Positions 26,118 to 38,641 are shown, counted from the first letter of the stretch. The stretch: DNA of 64,000 bases from Rhabdornis inornatus (GCA_013397075.1 VWZS01003478.1:140-64139), one strand, 5' to 3'. Program-made: numbers and translations. Notes: generated from the letters alone by a model not told the origin.

Positions 26118-26123
26118 TTTATT
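26118..26123 (-). promoter_or_regulatory. LTR poly(A) signal AATAAA
   Basis: 'tttatt' on the plus strand gives AATAAA on the minus strand, about 110 bp from the 3' end of the LTR, as expected for the end of R. Confidence 0.6.
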
Positions 26124-26957
26124 AACTACACAAAGGGGAAAAAAAAATCCAGAATAAAATTGTCAGACCACTCTTTCCTTCCCTTTCTCAACCTTCATAA
26201 CAACAGAACAAACATACAAGAAACTGCTTCAATTAATTCCCAACTCAAACAGTCTCTTCTTCCGTTCACTTTGGAGTGAGAAGCTTCCTCTTGTTAGGCT
26301 ATAGGGATTTTTTCCACAAGAAAGTAGAAAACAGTCTTCTCGTGGTTTCACTTTCACGATTCTGCATCCGCCCGGTATCTGCAGTCGTGGCACTCCTCCC
26401 AACTCCACAGCCTTCCCAAAGCTGTACTTGTGGGTCAATGGTCAAAATACATGGGGTATTACTTTTAAGAATGAAATGTTCCAAAGCAAAGGTTCTCTTC
26501 GTCTCTTTTTCTCTGTTCATGCTTCATTCTCTGAAAACCGAGACTCCCCTTCTTTCCTCGGGACAACGGATTCTCAACACAGGTGCTTTTGGTCAAATGA
26601 CTATCAGATGGAACATTTCCAACCCCCCCAGTTTTTCTCCATGGTTTATAGGAATATTCAGTACATCAGTTCATCCCTACAATCTTACAAAAGGATTTTC
26701 AGCCATTTTCACAGCATCTCCTCATTCTCCTTCCATCTAAAAAACTTAAGACTTAGCTTTTGCTTCACTGACTTCAGAGTATCTCCTTTTTCCTTTTCAC
26801 TCCAGGGAGGATTGAAAAAGTCCGCAAGTCTCATCTGAACATTAAAAGAGTTAAGATTTTTGCACAGGGAAAAGAAAAAAAACCAAGACCACAGTGCTGG
26901 AGCTTTGCCAGGATCTCCGAAACCAGCCATGCTGGGGAAGGGGGGAAAAGCGGCTGG

Positions 26958-26967
26958 GATTTTTATA
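26958..26967 (-). promoter_or_regulatory. LTR TATA box
   Basis: 'atttttata' on the plus strand reads TATAAAAAT on the minus strand, placed between the GC-rich U3 and the presumed R region of the LTR at 26011-27323. Confidence 0.55.
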
Positions 26968-27328
26968 TTAGTTTGAGTCTCTCTGGTCACTGTCCATGGC
27001 CACCCCCCTTCTCTCCCTCTCTGCTAGGACATGCCAGCTCCCCAGACAGGGGGCCCGGCCCGGCCCCTGCCAGGCCCACAGGCCTGCAGTGGAGCCAGGC
27101 CAGGGCCCTGTTACCTGCACTGCTGCCGGAAAAGCCAAGAGGGCTCAGTTCCGGATTACCTCCTTCAAAATGTGTGTTCATGGGGCGAACTAACTTTCTA
27201 CAATTGGTTCTTCACGCTGTCAATAACCAAACCAGCCTGCAATTGGCCACTATCAACTCCCAGGGGAGTACTCACAGAGAAAACTCCTCTTTGAGTTTTT
27301 CCTCTCCAAGTCAAGCTACGACACAGGG

Positions 27329-30300
27329 CAAGGTCCGACCTCAGTAGTGGAGGTGTGCATTAGTTCCCGTGGATTATTCTTGGACAGGCGAAAATAAATA
27401 TCTCTGATTACAAAACGGGGAATGTGTGTGATGCCAGGGCCAGAGCACTGATGTGAGCCTGGGGCCACTGCTGCCCTTGGGGCAGCTGAGCCTCCAGGCG
27501 AGAACCTGCTAGGAGCAAGGGCTTGGGATAAGGGTGCTCTGTGTGTGCTCAGTTTGGACTCTGGCTTTTAATCAGGCTCTGGAATGGTCCCCAGAGAATC
27601 TTGGTACAATGAAAGACAAAGGAAAATATAAGACTATCTAGAAGAGCCAGCTCATTTTAAAATTCACAAGTTTTGGAGAGGAGCAGTTCTGTACTCCCAA
27701 GCACAGGAGAAGCATTTGTTCCTTGCCTGTGCCTATGGTTGGGAAAAGTCTTGTGAAACTTGTTTTAAACAGAAACTTTTGGCCACTAGTGGTAGTTTTC
27801 CTCTTACCGAAAGAGTTATTATTTTTTCTGCTATCTGACAGCATCATTAGAAGGTAATCCTTTCCCTTAACCTTCATGTCAGCTGTCACTGAGTATAAAG
27901 CAGGTTTGACCATTTGTACATTGCCCCTATCAAATGCCCTTTCCATAATTAATTATACAGTAACTCTCGCAGGGCAAATAATGGTGTATTCCAATGCAAA
28001 CATTCTTTTGAAGAGGCTAAACCTGCTCCAAGAGAGCAGGCACAATGGACAGCAAAACCTTCACCCATGCCCCTACAACACGGTTTCTCTGAGGTTTGTG
28101 GCTAAAGGGACTCACAGTATACTGTTGTTCAAGGCAGTTTCCCAGGTTGCTCACAATGGAAGTCCTCAAGTAACCCCAGAAAAAGATGAGGATATTATTA
28201 CATGACTATTTCTTGTGATTTATCATGCTGTGTAGAGTACTGTGGGGCCAGAGGGAAGTGCTGCACGGAACATGAGGAGAGGCGCATGTTCCTGAATTAT
28301 TGGCAGGGCAGGTTTCCTGCTTTGCTGCAAGATAACACAAGAGGAAAGTGCTTTGGTCTGGCAAACAAGACTGCTCTCAGCAAGAAATGCAAAAAAAAAA
28401 ATCACTACTTTTTCCTTTTATCAAAGCTGAAAGCTTTGCTGCTGTAGCTGTGGTGCCTGGTTTTGGATACCCACCCACCTCAACACGCCTGGGGCCCCTC
28501 AACTCTGGCATCTCACACCACTCCAGCCAACACTCCAGCAAAAGAAATATTCCCCCTCAGGTAAACTGCAACACTCGCAAAAGCCTGGGAACAAGAACTG
28601 AAGGCAAACAAATGAGATTTCAGACCGGTTTTTTTCCCTTCAAGTAAGGGTCACTGGAGTGGCTGAGTGCCCTCCCACCAGCTTTCAGAGCAGCTGGTCC
28701 AGGGCCCTCCTCCATCACCCTCAGCAGGGCTTCACCCCTCTTCACTTCCGCCATCGTGCCACAATGGTGCTGGTTTCAATTTTTTCTCTTGGCAGCCTTT
28801 CATGGAATTATATTATTTATAGTCCTGTGTCCATTCACATCACCATTACTCTCTAACAATAAACTTAATAATGCCTTTGCAAGCCTTTGTTATTTGCTGA
28901 ATGCTGTGGGGTGCTGTGTTTCGGAGCTATCATGCACTTTACAGAGCCTATGATTTGTCTCTTGGGTATGTTATCTTGCTATTAGCTGTAAATAGGGATC
29001 TAGATAATGTTTTACATCTGTACCATTAAGAAGCAACAAATTAGACTCTTCCCTAGCCACTTCTGCTAGCTCACTAATCTTTGTTAACTTCAGGAAAAAT
29101 GGGGAAAAAATAATCACTGATTGTAAAGATATTGGGAAAACTCCACAATTCGTATGCTTGAGACTATAAAAAGTGAGATTTTTTTTAACCAGATCTGGTT
29201 GAAATTCAATACCCTTTTTCCTGGGAAAGCCACAGATTGTTGCTATTTGTTTTCACAGCAAAATGAAAAGGAAGCCCAAAGCGTGAAATTTCCTTTACAA
29301 AATGAGATAAATATTAATTTCAAATCCATAATTTAGAACATTTTGTTTCAATAAAATGCAAAATAAAGCAGTTCAGAATAAAAATCCACTTTAAAAAGAA
29401 AAAGATAAAAATATTCCTTCTTAGTGCAACAGAGGCATTTCTTTTCAATATATTTGCAAAATAAAATAAGCAGCTTCTAGATATTCTCTGGGAAGTTGTT
29501 TTTGAAGGCTGAACAGGCAGCAGTTTTCAAGATGCAGATAACTGAGCAAAAAATGCTGAAGTTGTCCATCCCCAGTGCTGGTGAGGTTTTAATCAACTCC
29601 TTCAAGTTAGGGGAACAAATGCTTTTTAAAAGTTCCTTTCTAAAAGTTTCTTTTGAAAAATAATCAGCTTTCCGAGTTTTTGAAAGTAATGATTCAGTAG
29701 CTGAGGTTTTGAAGCTTAAAGAGAAGCTTAGTTTTGGACAGAGGGGCTTTCCAGATGGACAGTCTGTGCTGGACAGTGTGCTGAGGTGGTAGGACAGAAA
29801 AACTGCTTGGGTCCCTGCTGGCCCTTTCCCTCCTGCCTGCTTTGCCCGGACTCAAAATTTCCAAAAGTGATGTGTTTAGAGGTTTGAGATCTTGGCTGAA
29901 CACTCTGAAACAGGTTTAAACACCTTGGATAATGTTTAGATATCCAAAAGGGTCAACATTACATCATTGCCTGGACACCAGGAAACACCCCACAGGCAGT
30001 TTTTTGCCTTTTTCTTACACACTTGATTTTTCATCATCAGTGTTTCCTTCCTGGGAGCACTGTCAGCACCCAACACTAATGGAATAGAATTTGAGAATTC
30101 ACTGCCAACCCAAATGCATGAGGAGATCCTTGGAGTTCACAAGATATGCGTTTCTTCACCAAACACCTCTTAAAATATTAACCAGCCTCATGAGCCAGCC
30201 TGTCTGCTTACAAAAAACAGAGTGATTTGTTTTGTTGGAAGCCATCACCAGGATGGAGAGCAGACCTGTCCACAGCTGAGCAGATAATGATGCCTGTGAA

Positions 30301-33037
30301 TTTGTGGGTGGTGTTTGGAGTAAAGGGAAATCTTTTTATCACAGGATCAGTGAAGTAATATGAGCATGGCTGTGATTGCCTGATGAAGCTTAGTGCACTT
30401 TCACAAGATCAAAGTAGCACAGGGGAAGCGTGGAGTTTGGGAGGGATGTAGCTGCTGATGGGCACCACAAGATGTAAAACTCTGCAAAACACTGTTCGCC
30501 TGATTTCTCATGTGAAGGTGTATGGGGTTCAGCACAGCCTAGCAGCACCTCACAGTGGTTGGCACTGTCCTGCAGTAATGCATGTTACAGCCAGATCACA
30601 AAAAATGTCATCTGGTGACATGTAGGATGGCATCCACTGTAGCAATGACTGATGGGGAGCAAATCAAAGTTTTATGGAATATTCATGGCTTTCTTAGTTT
30701 CTCCCTTTCTACCTTGAAGTGATCTCCTGGCACACTGGGCTAATTTTGCAGTGTTGGTTTCACTCCCTTCCAGTTCTCACTGCTGAATTTCACCTGCTCT
30801 TCTCTCTGTGACTCCACATCTGGGCAGTGATCCTGGGCCCAGGGTACAACATCCCAGGCACCTGGTGAAGGTAACTGGCTGCTTCTCACTGAATACTTGC
30901 TAAAGGAGACTCAGCTGCTTTTCTTTAAATTGTCAATCTTCATTTATCTCTGGGGTGATGGGTGATTTTTACTACTTGGTTTTCAGTTCATAAAAGCCAG
31001 CAGTCAGAGGAGTTATCTGTGATTTCACTCTCTTCATGTGCTCAGAAATGTTTCTAGGAGAAGCAAGCTAACATCATGGTGTTACATATCTGCAGCAATA
31101 AGAAAAAGAATTTTTTCTACTTTTTACAGAAGTATGGGCTCATATAGATCCACAAGGTAAGTTACTGCACAGTAAGAGACTTGTGGAACCAGGTTTGCAA
31201 ATGTGGAAGCAGAAACCACAAGTTTTAGATCCTAGAGGAACTCAAGCCCAGCTCTGGATGTCAGCCTATAATTGCTGGATGTGTAAGAGCAGGAGGGACT
31301 GGGCAATGATTCCTCTATTTTAATATATCCAAATAGCCTTCTTCAAAGGGATGCTGTAGAACATCCCTGAGGGAAACAGGACAGGTACATTAATAACTTG
31401 ATGGTCAGGTCCTCAATATACCATTAATTTGAATATACCATTGTCCTGGTATATTCAAATTAAGGGACATAAGTTCTTTCTGTCTTTTGTCTCTTTGTGG
31501 GTCTCCCCCTGCCACTTTTACTCTTCACCCTACCTGGTAAGGAATCAAAACATCCCTGGAACTTCAGGGGAGCAAGTAAAATCACAGCAAAGGTCAAGGC
31601 ATCAGATGGAGGCTGACTGTGCTGGGATCTAATGGAGGTGCTGGCCTGCCTCAGACTCAGTGGCCTGTGAAGAGAGAGGCAAACTGTCCCAGATTTTACT
31701 GCTCCACACCAGCCTCTACCCGCCAGTCCCTGGCAGGGACTGCTTGGCAAGCCAAAACAGCAGGAGCTACCCCAGGGAAACAGATATTTCCAGGTCCTGC
31801 AGGGGTCCCTTGCAGAAGGCATCTGCTGTCCTCTGTATCAGGCAGAAAAAGATCCTTTTTAAAACTTAGACCTAAACCTCAGCAAGTCTATTCTCCAAAT
31901 CAGGAGTTGCACACTCCTGCACATCCAGGAGTGGTGAAACAACAAGGAGATGGTGCTGTTCCCTGGTGTACTCCTCAAGGAGCTCACAGGTACATCCAGG
32001 CAGTTAGACAGTGCTGTTAGTGAAATAAATGAACACTGAAGAGGATTTCAAGCAGACCAAATGTATAACATGAGGGTAGTGATGATGCAGTAGGGCTGAT
32101 TTGGAATGGCCCCAGGGGGAGGTGTAGAAAGATGAATGGGTCAAGTCCTGCTGTACTTCTTGCAAGCATCCCTTCCTCTGCAGGTGAAAAAGCCAAGGAG
32201 AGGGAAGCAAAGACTAACCTAAAGTCACCATCTGAGGGGCTTGCCTTTAGTGGACAGCACACACTGCCAGGGGCATGCCCAGACTGTGCACTGACATCCA
32301 GGCTGCAAAATTCCCGGGCTGCACCATCCAAGCAGCTGCTCCCAGGGGCTGAGCTGACTGGTGGGGATGAGGCACAACGGCAGGCACCTGCTGGGAACAG
32401 TGTCAGATAACTTTCCCAGGGTTTGGAGGAGCTCTGCTGCAGCAAACTGTGAAATCTCAGCCAGTGGTTCCCCATGGGGCTGCTCAGTGTGGCACCAGGG
32501 ACAGTGGGGTGCTTGGGGAAGCTGACAGGCTTTGTTCCATTGCAGGCACAGATTTATTGGGGGAGGACAAGGAGGCTGCAGCCATCAAGCACGCTGCCAG
32601 CATTGGCAATGGAATGTAACAGTGCTTGAGTGTTCCTATTAGCCCTCGGGGTGGAAGAGCACCCTGCAGTGGAGGTCAGCTGGTTAGCTGGTTCTCTGTG
32701 CTTGGTATCACAACAAGTATATGCTGGCATTGAAGTCTCATTGTAAGATAATTCACAGAGACATTAGTGTTTGGAAAGAGCAAGCTTGAGCAAAAGACAA
32801 GGTGTTGTGCATGTAGTCTGCTAATAAACCTACAACCAGAATCTCAACTGGTCAGGGTGATGTGCTCAGGCACTGCAGAGCCTCCGCAGGCAAAGGCAGC
32901 CTTCCCTTCTTGCTCTGGGCTTGGCACAGGTGTCTAACACTGCTGAAAGAATCTACACCAGAGGAATTGTGGATTGTTCACAGCAACAGGCACTTTCTTG
33001 TTCTTTGTAGTCTTTCATCCATGCCTCTCACAGTTTG
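27329..33037. other. Intergenic, no recognised gene
   Basis: Mixed-composition intergenic DNA. It contains a clean hairpin at 31424-31463, described separately. The open frames at 31619-32020 and 32017-32475 lie in opposite strands of a GC-richer patch and show no known domain. A short splice-acceptor-like site followed by a 70-bp open stretch near 32546-32620 was considered and rejected. No transposon tail was recognised. Confidence 0.5.
31424..31463. repeat. Perfect inverted repeat (17-bp arms, 6-nt loop)
   Basis: Arms 31424-31440 (ttaatttgaatatacca) and 31447-31463 are exact reverse complements around the loop 'ttgtcc'. A nearby direct copy of 'aatatacca' occurs just upstream at about 31415-31423. 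Confidence 0.9.
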
Positions 33038-33095
33038 ACACGATGATCTTAAAGGCTTTTTCCAAGCTAAATGTTTCTCTGATTCACTAGTGCTA
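33038..33095 (+). mobile_element. CR1 LINE 3' tail, short fragment
   Basis: 'gatgatcttaaaggctttttccaagctaaatg...tctgattc' follows the CR1 3' terminal pattern (gatctttaaggtccttccaacctaaatgattctatgattc) on the plus strand. It is diverged and only about 55 bp long. Confidence 0.65.
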
Positions 33096-33194
33096 AGCGT
33101 GAGCTGAGAGAGAGAAACTACTTTCTACGTTTCCACGTTAGAAAAACTGAAACTGAAATATTTATGATGGTGATATCATGCCTATCAGCTCCTT

Positions 33195-33365
33195 CCTCAT
33201 GCCTTGGGCAGCCCAGAGAGGGTGTGCAGTCTCCGTCCCTGAGTACGTTCAAAACTTGAGTGGATGCTGCTCTGAGCAGCCTGCCCTGAGTGACCTGCTT
33301 GAACAGGGGGTTTAGAGAAGATGACCTCCAAAGATGCCTTTCCAAGTCACACAGCCTCTAATATT
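33195..33365 (+). mobile_element. CR1 LINE 3' end fragment
   Basis: The plus strand shows the CR1 3' order: 'gggcagcccagagagggtgtgcagtctccgtccctgag', 'ttcaaaacttgagtggatgctgctctgagcagcctgccctgagtgac', 'gcttgaacagggggttt' and 'agatgacctccaaagatgcctttcca'. The terminal octamer repeats are eroded. It is a separate, different CR1 copy from the one just upstream. Confidence 0.75.
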
Positions 33366-35489
33366 ACAAATCATGAGCTTTTAGAACCGTTTGCATTCTT
33401 TCTATTTCTTAAGGTCATTCATATTGCCTTTGAATGAAAATGGAATGGTCTATGGATAGATCCCCATTTCTTTTCGGGCCTCCAGCCAGTGCCAGCTCTG
33501 AGGGCAGCTGCAGCATCATTCCCTTGACACAGTTGCCAAGGACACCAAAAGGCTTTGAACCCCAGGGCCTGAGCAGCAAACGGAAAGATTGATGACAAAC
33601 CTCAACGTGACACAGAATAGAAATTAGGGTTTAAAAGAAAAATCAGCCGAACAAAGCCTCTACCAAAATCCCTTTAGTCCGTACTGCACCCTGCAGTCTG
33701 GTCCTTCCTTCCAAGGCTCTGCTCACTCTGTAGTGGCTTTACTGGATTTCCACGACCTCCTGTGCTCCTGAGTGATGGTCACATCCCCCAAATGTTGCCT
33801 GCCCTCCCCTTTGATGGGACAGGATCAGCTTGATGAGAACTTTTCTACTGAGGACAGGACTGCCTGCAGATAAATCCAGATTTTTGGAAGTGGCCAAAAC
33901 TGGAGCTGTATTCCTGTCTGGTAGTGTGTCTGCCTTTGCACATGGACTACAGGGAAGCTGTTTCCATTAATTATTTTTCTGCCTCTCACCCACAGCTTGC
34001 AGGCCTGTCCGTGGACAGGTGCTGCAGGAGGGTGCTCATGACAGGAGACCTACAAAAACAGGGGAAAGGGGCGAAGGAGACCTGCCTTCTGGAGCAGCAT
34101 TAGCTGCAAAAAGCAGGCTATCCTACCTAAGTGTTTATCTGATTTAAAAAGAAAACAAAAATCTTAACAAAAGAGATGCATTAAAGACTAAAATATTGAC
34201 AGTAGGGAAGATTGAGCTTCAGTCCTTTAAAGGAAAGAAATGTAACAATTTGGCTCTGCCTTGCTTTAATACTGTTTTAAATCATCTGCTTGGAAAATAA
34301 ATTAATGCATTGCAATTTCCCCACAGTGTGGGGCATTGCTGAAAAAATTCTTTGCTGAAGGAAAGGATGTCATTAATGCATAGAGAGAGAACAGTTTGAT
34401 TGATTTTTTTCTAAAGCCTGTTTTAACATGTCTAAATTACAGTGTTTTCTGGTCGTTTCTGTCATTTCGTAGATTATGACCATCAACTGACATTTTTAAT
34501 CATTGATTTTTCGCCTAAGCTGCCTGCTTATGAAAACCCTGCTTTTAACAGGAATTTGCTTTGAATAATGTGGAGTTTTAGTCTGTTGTCTCTAAATTGT
34601 ATATCAAAATTTTTCTTGGCATCATCACATAAGGGAATTCCTCTCTTGTAGCACCTCTCTCAGGTAAATCCCTTTGTAGCTGAATAAAAGGCAGACAATC
34701 TTTTTGTTACTCCAGGATATTTACTCAGGGATTCAGGAGCTGCATAAAATTACAAGCTCCTCCAACTGCAAGGTCTCGGTTGGCCTTTCCTATTGCTGTT
34801 GGGTTCTTTTTCAGCAGGAGTGAAGGGGATGAGAATCATCCTCAGCCACACAGTAAATGGTGCATGTGAAACCCTTGCATGTGTTCTTCTGCTGTGTCTG
34901 GCAAGCTCGGGCTGCTCCTGTTGTGGCGAGGTGCTGGGAGGCTGCACAGAGCTGTGACCATGACCTGGGGAACTGGTGGTGTTCAGTGGTTGGAGCTACA
35001 TGTGCCAATGAAACCTGGATCTGCATTTAAAAATCCTGAAATGGAAAATATCATTCAATATGATAACAGAAAAAATTAGGCAAAAGGAATAAAGAGGTCG
35101 TTCCCTTTTAGAAAACAATTTCTGTTCTTCATTTATGATCTTATCCCTGACTTGCCATTTGAATTTTTAATGCATTATTTGTGCTGTGTATATTGTTGGA
35201 GACTTCTGAAAATGTCAGTGAAATTAGATTATGATTAGAACAGAACATAAAGGCTAATTTAATTTAAAGTCATATCATCTTCAAACTGAAGTTCTGTGTC
35301 CAGGCTATATCCTGTTACTACTCATCGCTTATTCTCTCAAGGTGCCTTGGAGCCCAAACCATCACTGTGTGAAGGACTTTGGGAAAAGGGTCTTCTCTGC
35401 CTCTCTCTCCCCATCTCTTCCTCAAGAACTTGAGTTTTCTTTTGCCTACGCATGATTTATGGGCAAGACAGATATCAAATCAGCTAGAG
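33366..35489. other. Intergenic, no recognised gene
   Basis: Unremarkable intergenic DNA; nothing with a recognisable boundary. The AT-rich block at 34190-34620 is free of repeats and could be conserved noncoding sequence, but that cannot be judged without an alignment. Confidence 0.45.
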
Positions 35490-35955
35490 GCAGGATTAGT
35501 CCAGTGAGGAAAGAGCTGCAGGGAGGTATCCCACAACATAAAGGTCAAAGAGGCTGAAAGAGTTGGGGGTTTTCAGTCTGGAGAAGAAAAGGCTCTGGGG
35601 AAGACTGTAGAGCACCTCCCAGTATCTATGGGGGTCATCTACAAGAACGCTGGAGAGGGACTTTTTACAAGGGCATGTAGTGACACGACTCAAGAGAGTG
35701 GCTTTAAACTTAAAGGAATTAAGTTTAGACTAGGTATTAGGAAGAAATCCTTCACTGTGAGGTTGGCGAGCCACTGGAACAGGTTGCTCAGAGAAGCTGT
35801 GGGTGCTCCACCCCCTGAAATGTCCAAATCATGCTGGATGGGGCTCTGAGAAACCTGATCAGGTGGAAGGTTCCCTGCCCATGGTAAGAGTGTTGGAACT
35901 AGATAATCTTTGAGGTCCCCTACCAAATCGAACTATTCAGTGAGTGTATGATGAA
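35490..35955 (+). mobile_element. CR1 LINE, 3' end fragment
   Basis: Over about 450 bp the plus strand follows the end of CR1 in order: 'tttcagtctggagaagaaaaggctctgggg', 'agagggactttttacaagggcatgtagtgacacgactcaagagagtggctttaaactta', 'tttagactaggtattaggaagaaatccttcactgtgaggttgg', 'cactggaacaggttgctcagagaagctgtgggtgctcc' and 'ttggaactagataatctttgaggtcccctacc'. The final octamer repeats are degraded (atgatgaatgacc). It is 5'-truncated and lacks an intact pol frame. Confidence 0.9.
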
Positions 35956-36336
35956 TGACCAAAGCCTGCTCCTGGCAGCTCTAGTACAAATTGCCTGGGG
36001 TGTCTCCTTCCCAGCAGCAACGATGCACATCAGCTTGGGCAGCATGCTAGAGTGAGCCACCTCCACTTATCTGTACAGCACCCTTCAGCCATGTGGTGAC
36101 ATTTGCACCTTCATCTATCACTCAGTAAACGAAAATACTGCATTTGTTTTGCTGCAGCGCTTCTCTTCCATGAATGCCTTGACATTTATATACCACCAAG
36201 AGACATCATGTTATGTCAGGATTTTATTCTTGTGGCATTATCTAAATAATTAAAGCTGTCACTACCTGTCTGAAGCAGGTAGGAAAGTAATAAAGTTGCT
36301 TGAATTTCTGATTCTATTGCAGTTACAATGAAGGAG

Positions 36337-36980
36337 TGTCCTGGTTTAGGGCAAATTTGGGAGGAAACCTCTGAATGGGGCCCCTCTAGAAAAAAAAAAA
36401 AGATCCAAGCAGTCCCTCCCCCAGTCAGCAAAGAACAACTGTTTACTCAACAGGCAACACACCTCCCAGCACAAAAATGAGCAAAAGCAAACAGCAAAAC
36501 CTTTCGCCTTTCCGAAGAAATGACAGCTTTAGAAGAGTTCTTTCCGTGGGCTGCCCGGCTCACTCAGGCTGTTCTCACTCCCTCCAGTGCTGGGGAATGC
36601 TGCGGCCCAGGCCAGGCCCAGTGGGCCACAGGTGTGAGCTCCTGGTGCTCTTCTGGGTTTTTCAGTCCACAGCAGGTTCCAACAGTTCCAGGAAAAATGA
36701 AAAAGAAAAAAAAGAAATAATCCAGGGAGCTTCTCTGCCTCAGCTAGCCAGAAAAACTAACCAAGAGCAAAGGAGCGCTCTCCCTCGCTGTCCACCACAG
36801 ACAACACAGTCTGAGAGCAGGAATGTGGGGGAGCCAATGCAGTCTCTGATAACACACCCTGCACTTCTTCTTTCCCCCCCTTCACCCCTGGAACCAGTCT
36901 TAAAGCTGCAGAATTTAATATTTAACACCAACAGAACAGACGATTTGGGGATACAGGCATCATACAGTCACCCCAAGACA
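36337..36980 (-). mobile_element. ERV LTR, about 644 bp
   Basis: On the minus strand it starts TGTCTTGGGGTGACTGTATG and ends ...CTAAACCAGGACA, giving TG...CA termini. The internal order (plus strand: 'gggcaaatttgggaggaaacctctgaatgggg', 'cagcaaaacctttcgcctttcc', 'ccgtgggctgcccggctcactcaggctg', 'aatccagggagcttctctgcctcagc') matches an LTR I know from passerine genomes. The flanks 'aggag' (36332-36336) and 'agggg' (36981-36985) differ at one of five bases and may be a decayed target-site duplication. The 218-codon open frame from 36477 runs through the element antisense to it and is not a gene. Confidence 0.8.
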
Positions 36981-37762
36981 AGGGGGCAGCTGATGCCATG
37001 GGGATGGGCACCATATCCCTGCAGTCTGTCTCAAACCCTGCACAATGCCTTGGCATGCAGCAAAGTGCTCCATTGCATGTTCAGAGCAGGCTGTGTCCAG
37101 AAGCTCCAGCACTGGAATGGGCACTATTCCTAAGCATATATGCATCTCTTCCACAGATCAGCTACTATAAATCAAAAGAATAATGTTTTTTGGAAACCTA
37201 GGAAAGACCAGGCTTAAATCATCGTAAGCAACATGAGAAGCACTTGCCATACAGATGAATGCAGGCAGTATCCATGAGTACACAAACCTTTCTTTTTCCT
37301 TGCCCTATCTCCCTTTTCCGGAGTGCAACCTGGGCAGGCAGTGGGGTAGGCAATCACTGATGCAGCTCTGTGTGATTCAAGTGTCTCAGCACCTCCTGCA
37401 GACAGCCTAATCGTCATCTGGAGCCATTTACTCACCTCCAGATTCTGCCAGGAGCTTTAAGCTGTGTCCTGTCTTGTAGTTTCCCTGAGATGTACCAGGA
37501 CCTGGTACACCTATGTACAACGGCCCATAAGGCCATGGTCAGGATGTAAACTGTGGTTTGCCATCAAAGAGCTGTAGTATTCCATTAGCATGTTTTTGCT
37601 CATGGATGAAAATGTAATGGTTTAGGAAAAATGAACTACAGATGAGGAAGAGAAGTAATCTCCTACAGCTTTTACAAGCTTTATCAGACTGCAGGGCAAA
37701 GATATTTTTCTTCCTCTATGCAAATGGAAGCAGTTTCTCTAGAATTTATAGAAGAAACTTTT
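36981..37762. other. Spacer between two LTRs
   Basis: About 780 bp between two unrelated LTRs, with no recognised gene. It contains a small perfect palindrome at 37491-37509. Confidence 0.5.
37491..37509. repeat. Short perfect palindrome
   Basis: 'tgtaccagg a cctggtaca': 9-bp arms around a single base. Confidence 0.85.
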
Positions 37763-38302
37763 TCCTGGCTTTGACCGGGATAATTTCTTCTTTGTAGTTG
37801 GTACAGTGCTGTGTTTTGGATTCAGTATGAGAATCATATTGGAGGCACAGTGGTGTTTTGATTGTTGCTAATTAATGCTTACCCTGTGTCAAGGACATTT
37901 AATTGTCCCGTGTTCTGCAGCGATCAGGTGCCTGAGGCTGGGGCAGCATGGCTAGGAGAGCTGACCTGACCTGGCCAAAGGGATATTCCACACACAGACT
38001 GATGTGGGCAGCACATAAATACTGGAATTACTTGAAAAGGGGTCAGCTGGGGACAAGGTCTGGCATTGGTCAGCAGGTGGTGAGCAATTTCTTGTGCATC
38101 ACTTGTTTTCTTCTTGAGTTTTATCTCATTTTATTATTATTGTTATATTTTTCTCCTTTTCAGTTATCTCAGTTAGCTTCAAGTTGGCGTACGAGTTTTA
38201 CTTTTGATTCTCCTTCCCATTCCAGCAGGGAGGGGCTGGGGTGTGGAGGGTAAGCAGGTGGCTGTGTGGTGCTAAGTTGCCAGATGGGCTTAACCCAGGA
38301 CA
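37763..38302 (+). mobile_element. ERV LTR (solo), about 540 bp
   Basis: Starts 'tcctggctttgaccgggataattt', proceeds through 'gtgctgtgttttggattcag', 'ctgacctgacctggccaaagggatattccacac', 'acataaatactgg' (TATA region), 'ttatctcagttagcttcaag' and 'agcaggtggctgtgtggtgctaagttgcc', and ends 'cttaacccaggaca'. It is the same LTR family as the fragment at 20150. The 5' terminal TG is altered and no clear target-site duplication is seen. From 37817 onward it is included in the 825-bp duplicated segment, so positions 38643-39128 repeat its 3' 486 bp. Confidence 0.8.
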
Positions 38303-38641
38303 GGGTTTCACACCTGTGTCAACACACAGTGTGTTATCTATCTACATATGATACATTTCTTGGACACAGAGAGATGTTCTAAGACTCACCATGATTTAAG
38401 CACAGTGAGACAGAGAAGATAGAGGGTTAGCAGCTGATTAATCCTTCTTGCTGGAGTAGGTTTTTATTACTGATGTGCCCATCACCTCTGCAGGGCTCTA
38501 ATTTGAACAAGGAGGCAAATGCCTTCAGTGTGCTCTTCCAGGGTGCCTCTTCCCATTGGTGAGCAGTGCCATGTCCCAGGCACAGCTTCATGTCCAGTTC
38601 AGATACTGACTTCTTGGAGGAGACTGTCATTTAAATCAGAA
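37817..38641. repeat. 825-bp duplicated block, copy 1
   Basis: Begins 'tggattcagtatgagaatc' within the LTR and ends 'catttaaatcagaa' immediately before an N. Reading through, it appears identical to 38643-39467 at every position (offset 826). The two open frames inside (101 and 67 codons) recur unchanged in copy 2. It has no transposon ends of its own. Confidence 0.97.

Larger units (their letters stand above)
26011..27323 (-). mobile_element. Complete ERV LTR (solo), 1,313 bp
   Basis: On the minus strand the element reads TGTCGTAGCTTGACTTGG... and ends ...AAACCATGACA, i.e. TG...CA termini. It is flanked by an exact 5-bp target-site duplication, CAGGG at 26006-26010 and 27324-27328. A TATAAAAA-type box is present on the minus strand at about 26958-26967 and an AATAAA at 26118-26123, giving a U3-R-U5 layout with a GC-rich U3 (around 27040-27120) and a U5 of roughly 100 bp. 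No gag/pol/env sequence adjoins it, so it is a solo LTR left by recombination. A 5-bp duplication is usual for ERVL-like elements and some others. The open frames inside it (up to 154 codons) are not retroviral genes. Confidence 0.88.

Noticed and set aside
32546..32620. Acceptor-like 'ttccattgcag' followed by an open stretch ending in a stop (TDLLGEDKEAAAIKHAAS...)
   Set aside because: The peptide looks plausible but matches no protein I know, and no upstream partner exon was found; chance is likely.
36477..37133. 218-codon open frame, the longest on the plus strand
   Set aside because: It lies mostly inside an ERV LTR (36337-36980), antisense to it, has no domain and extends past the LTR into unique DNA; low-stop GC-rich sequence explains it.
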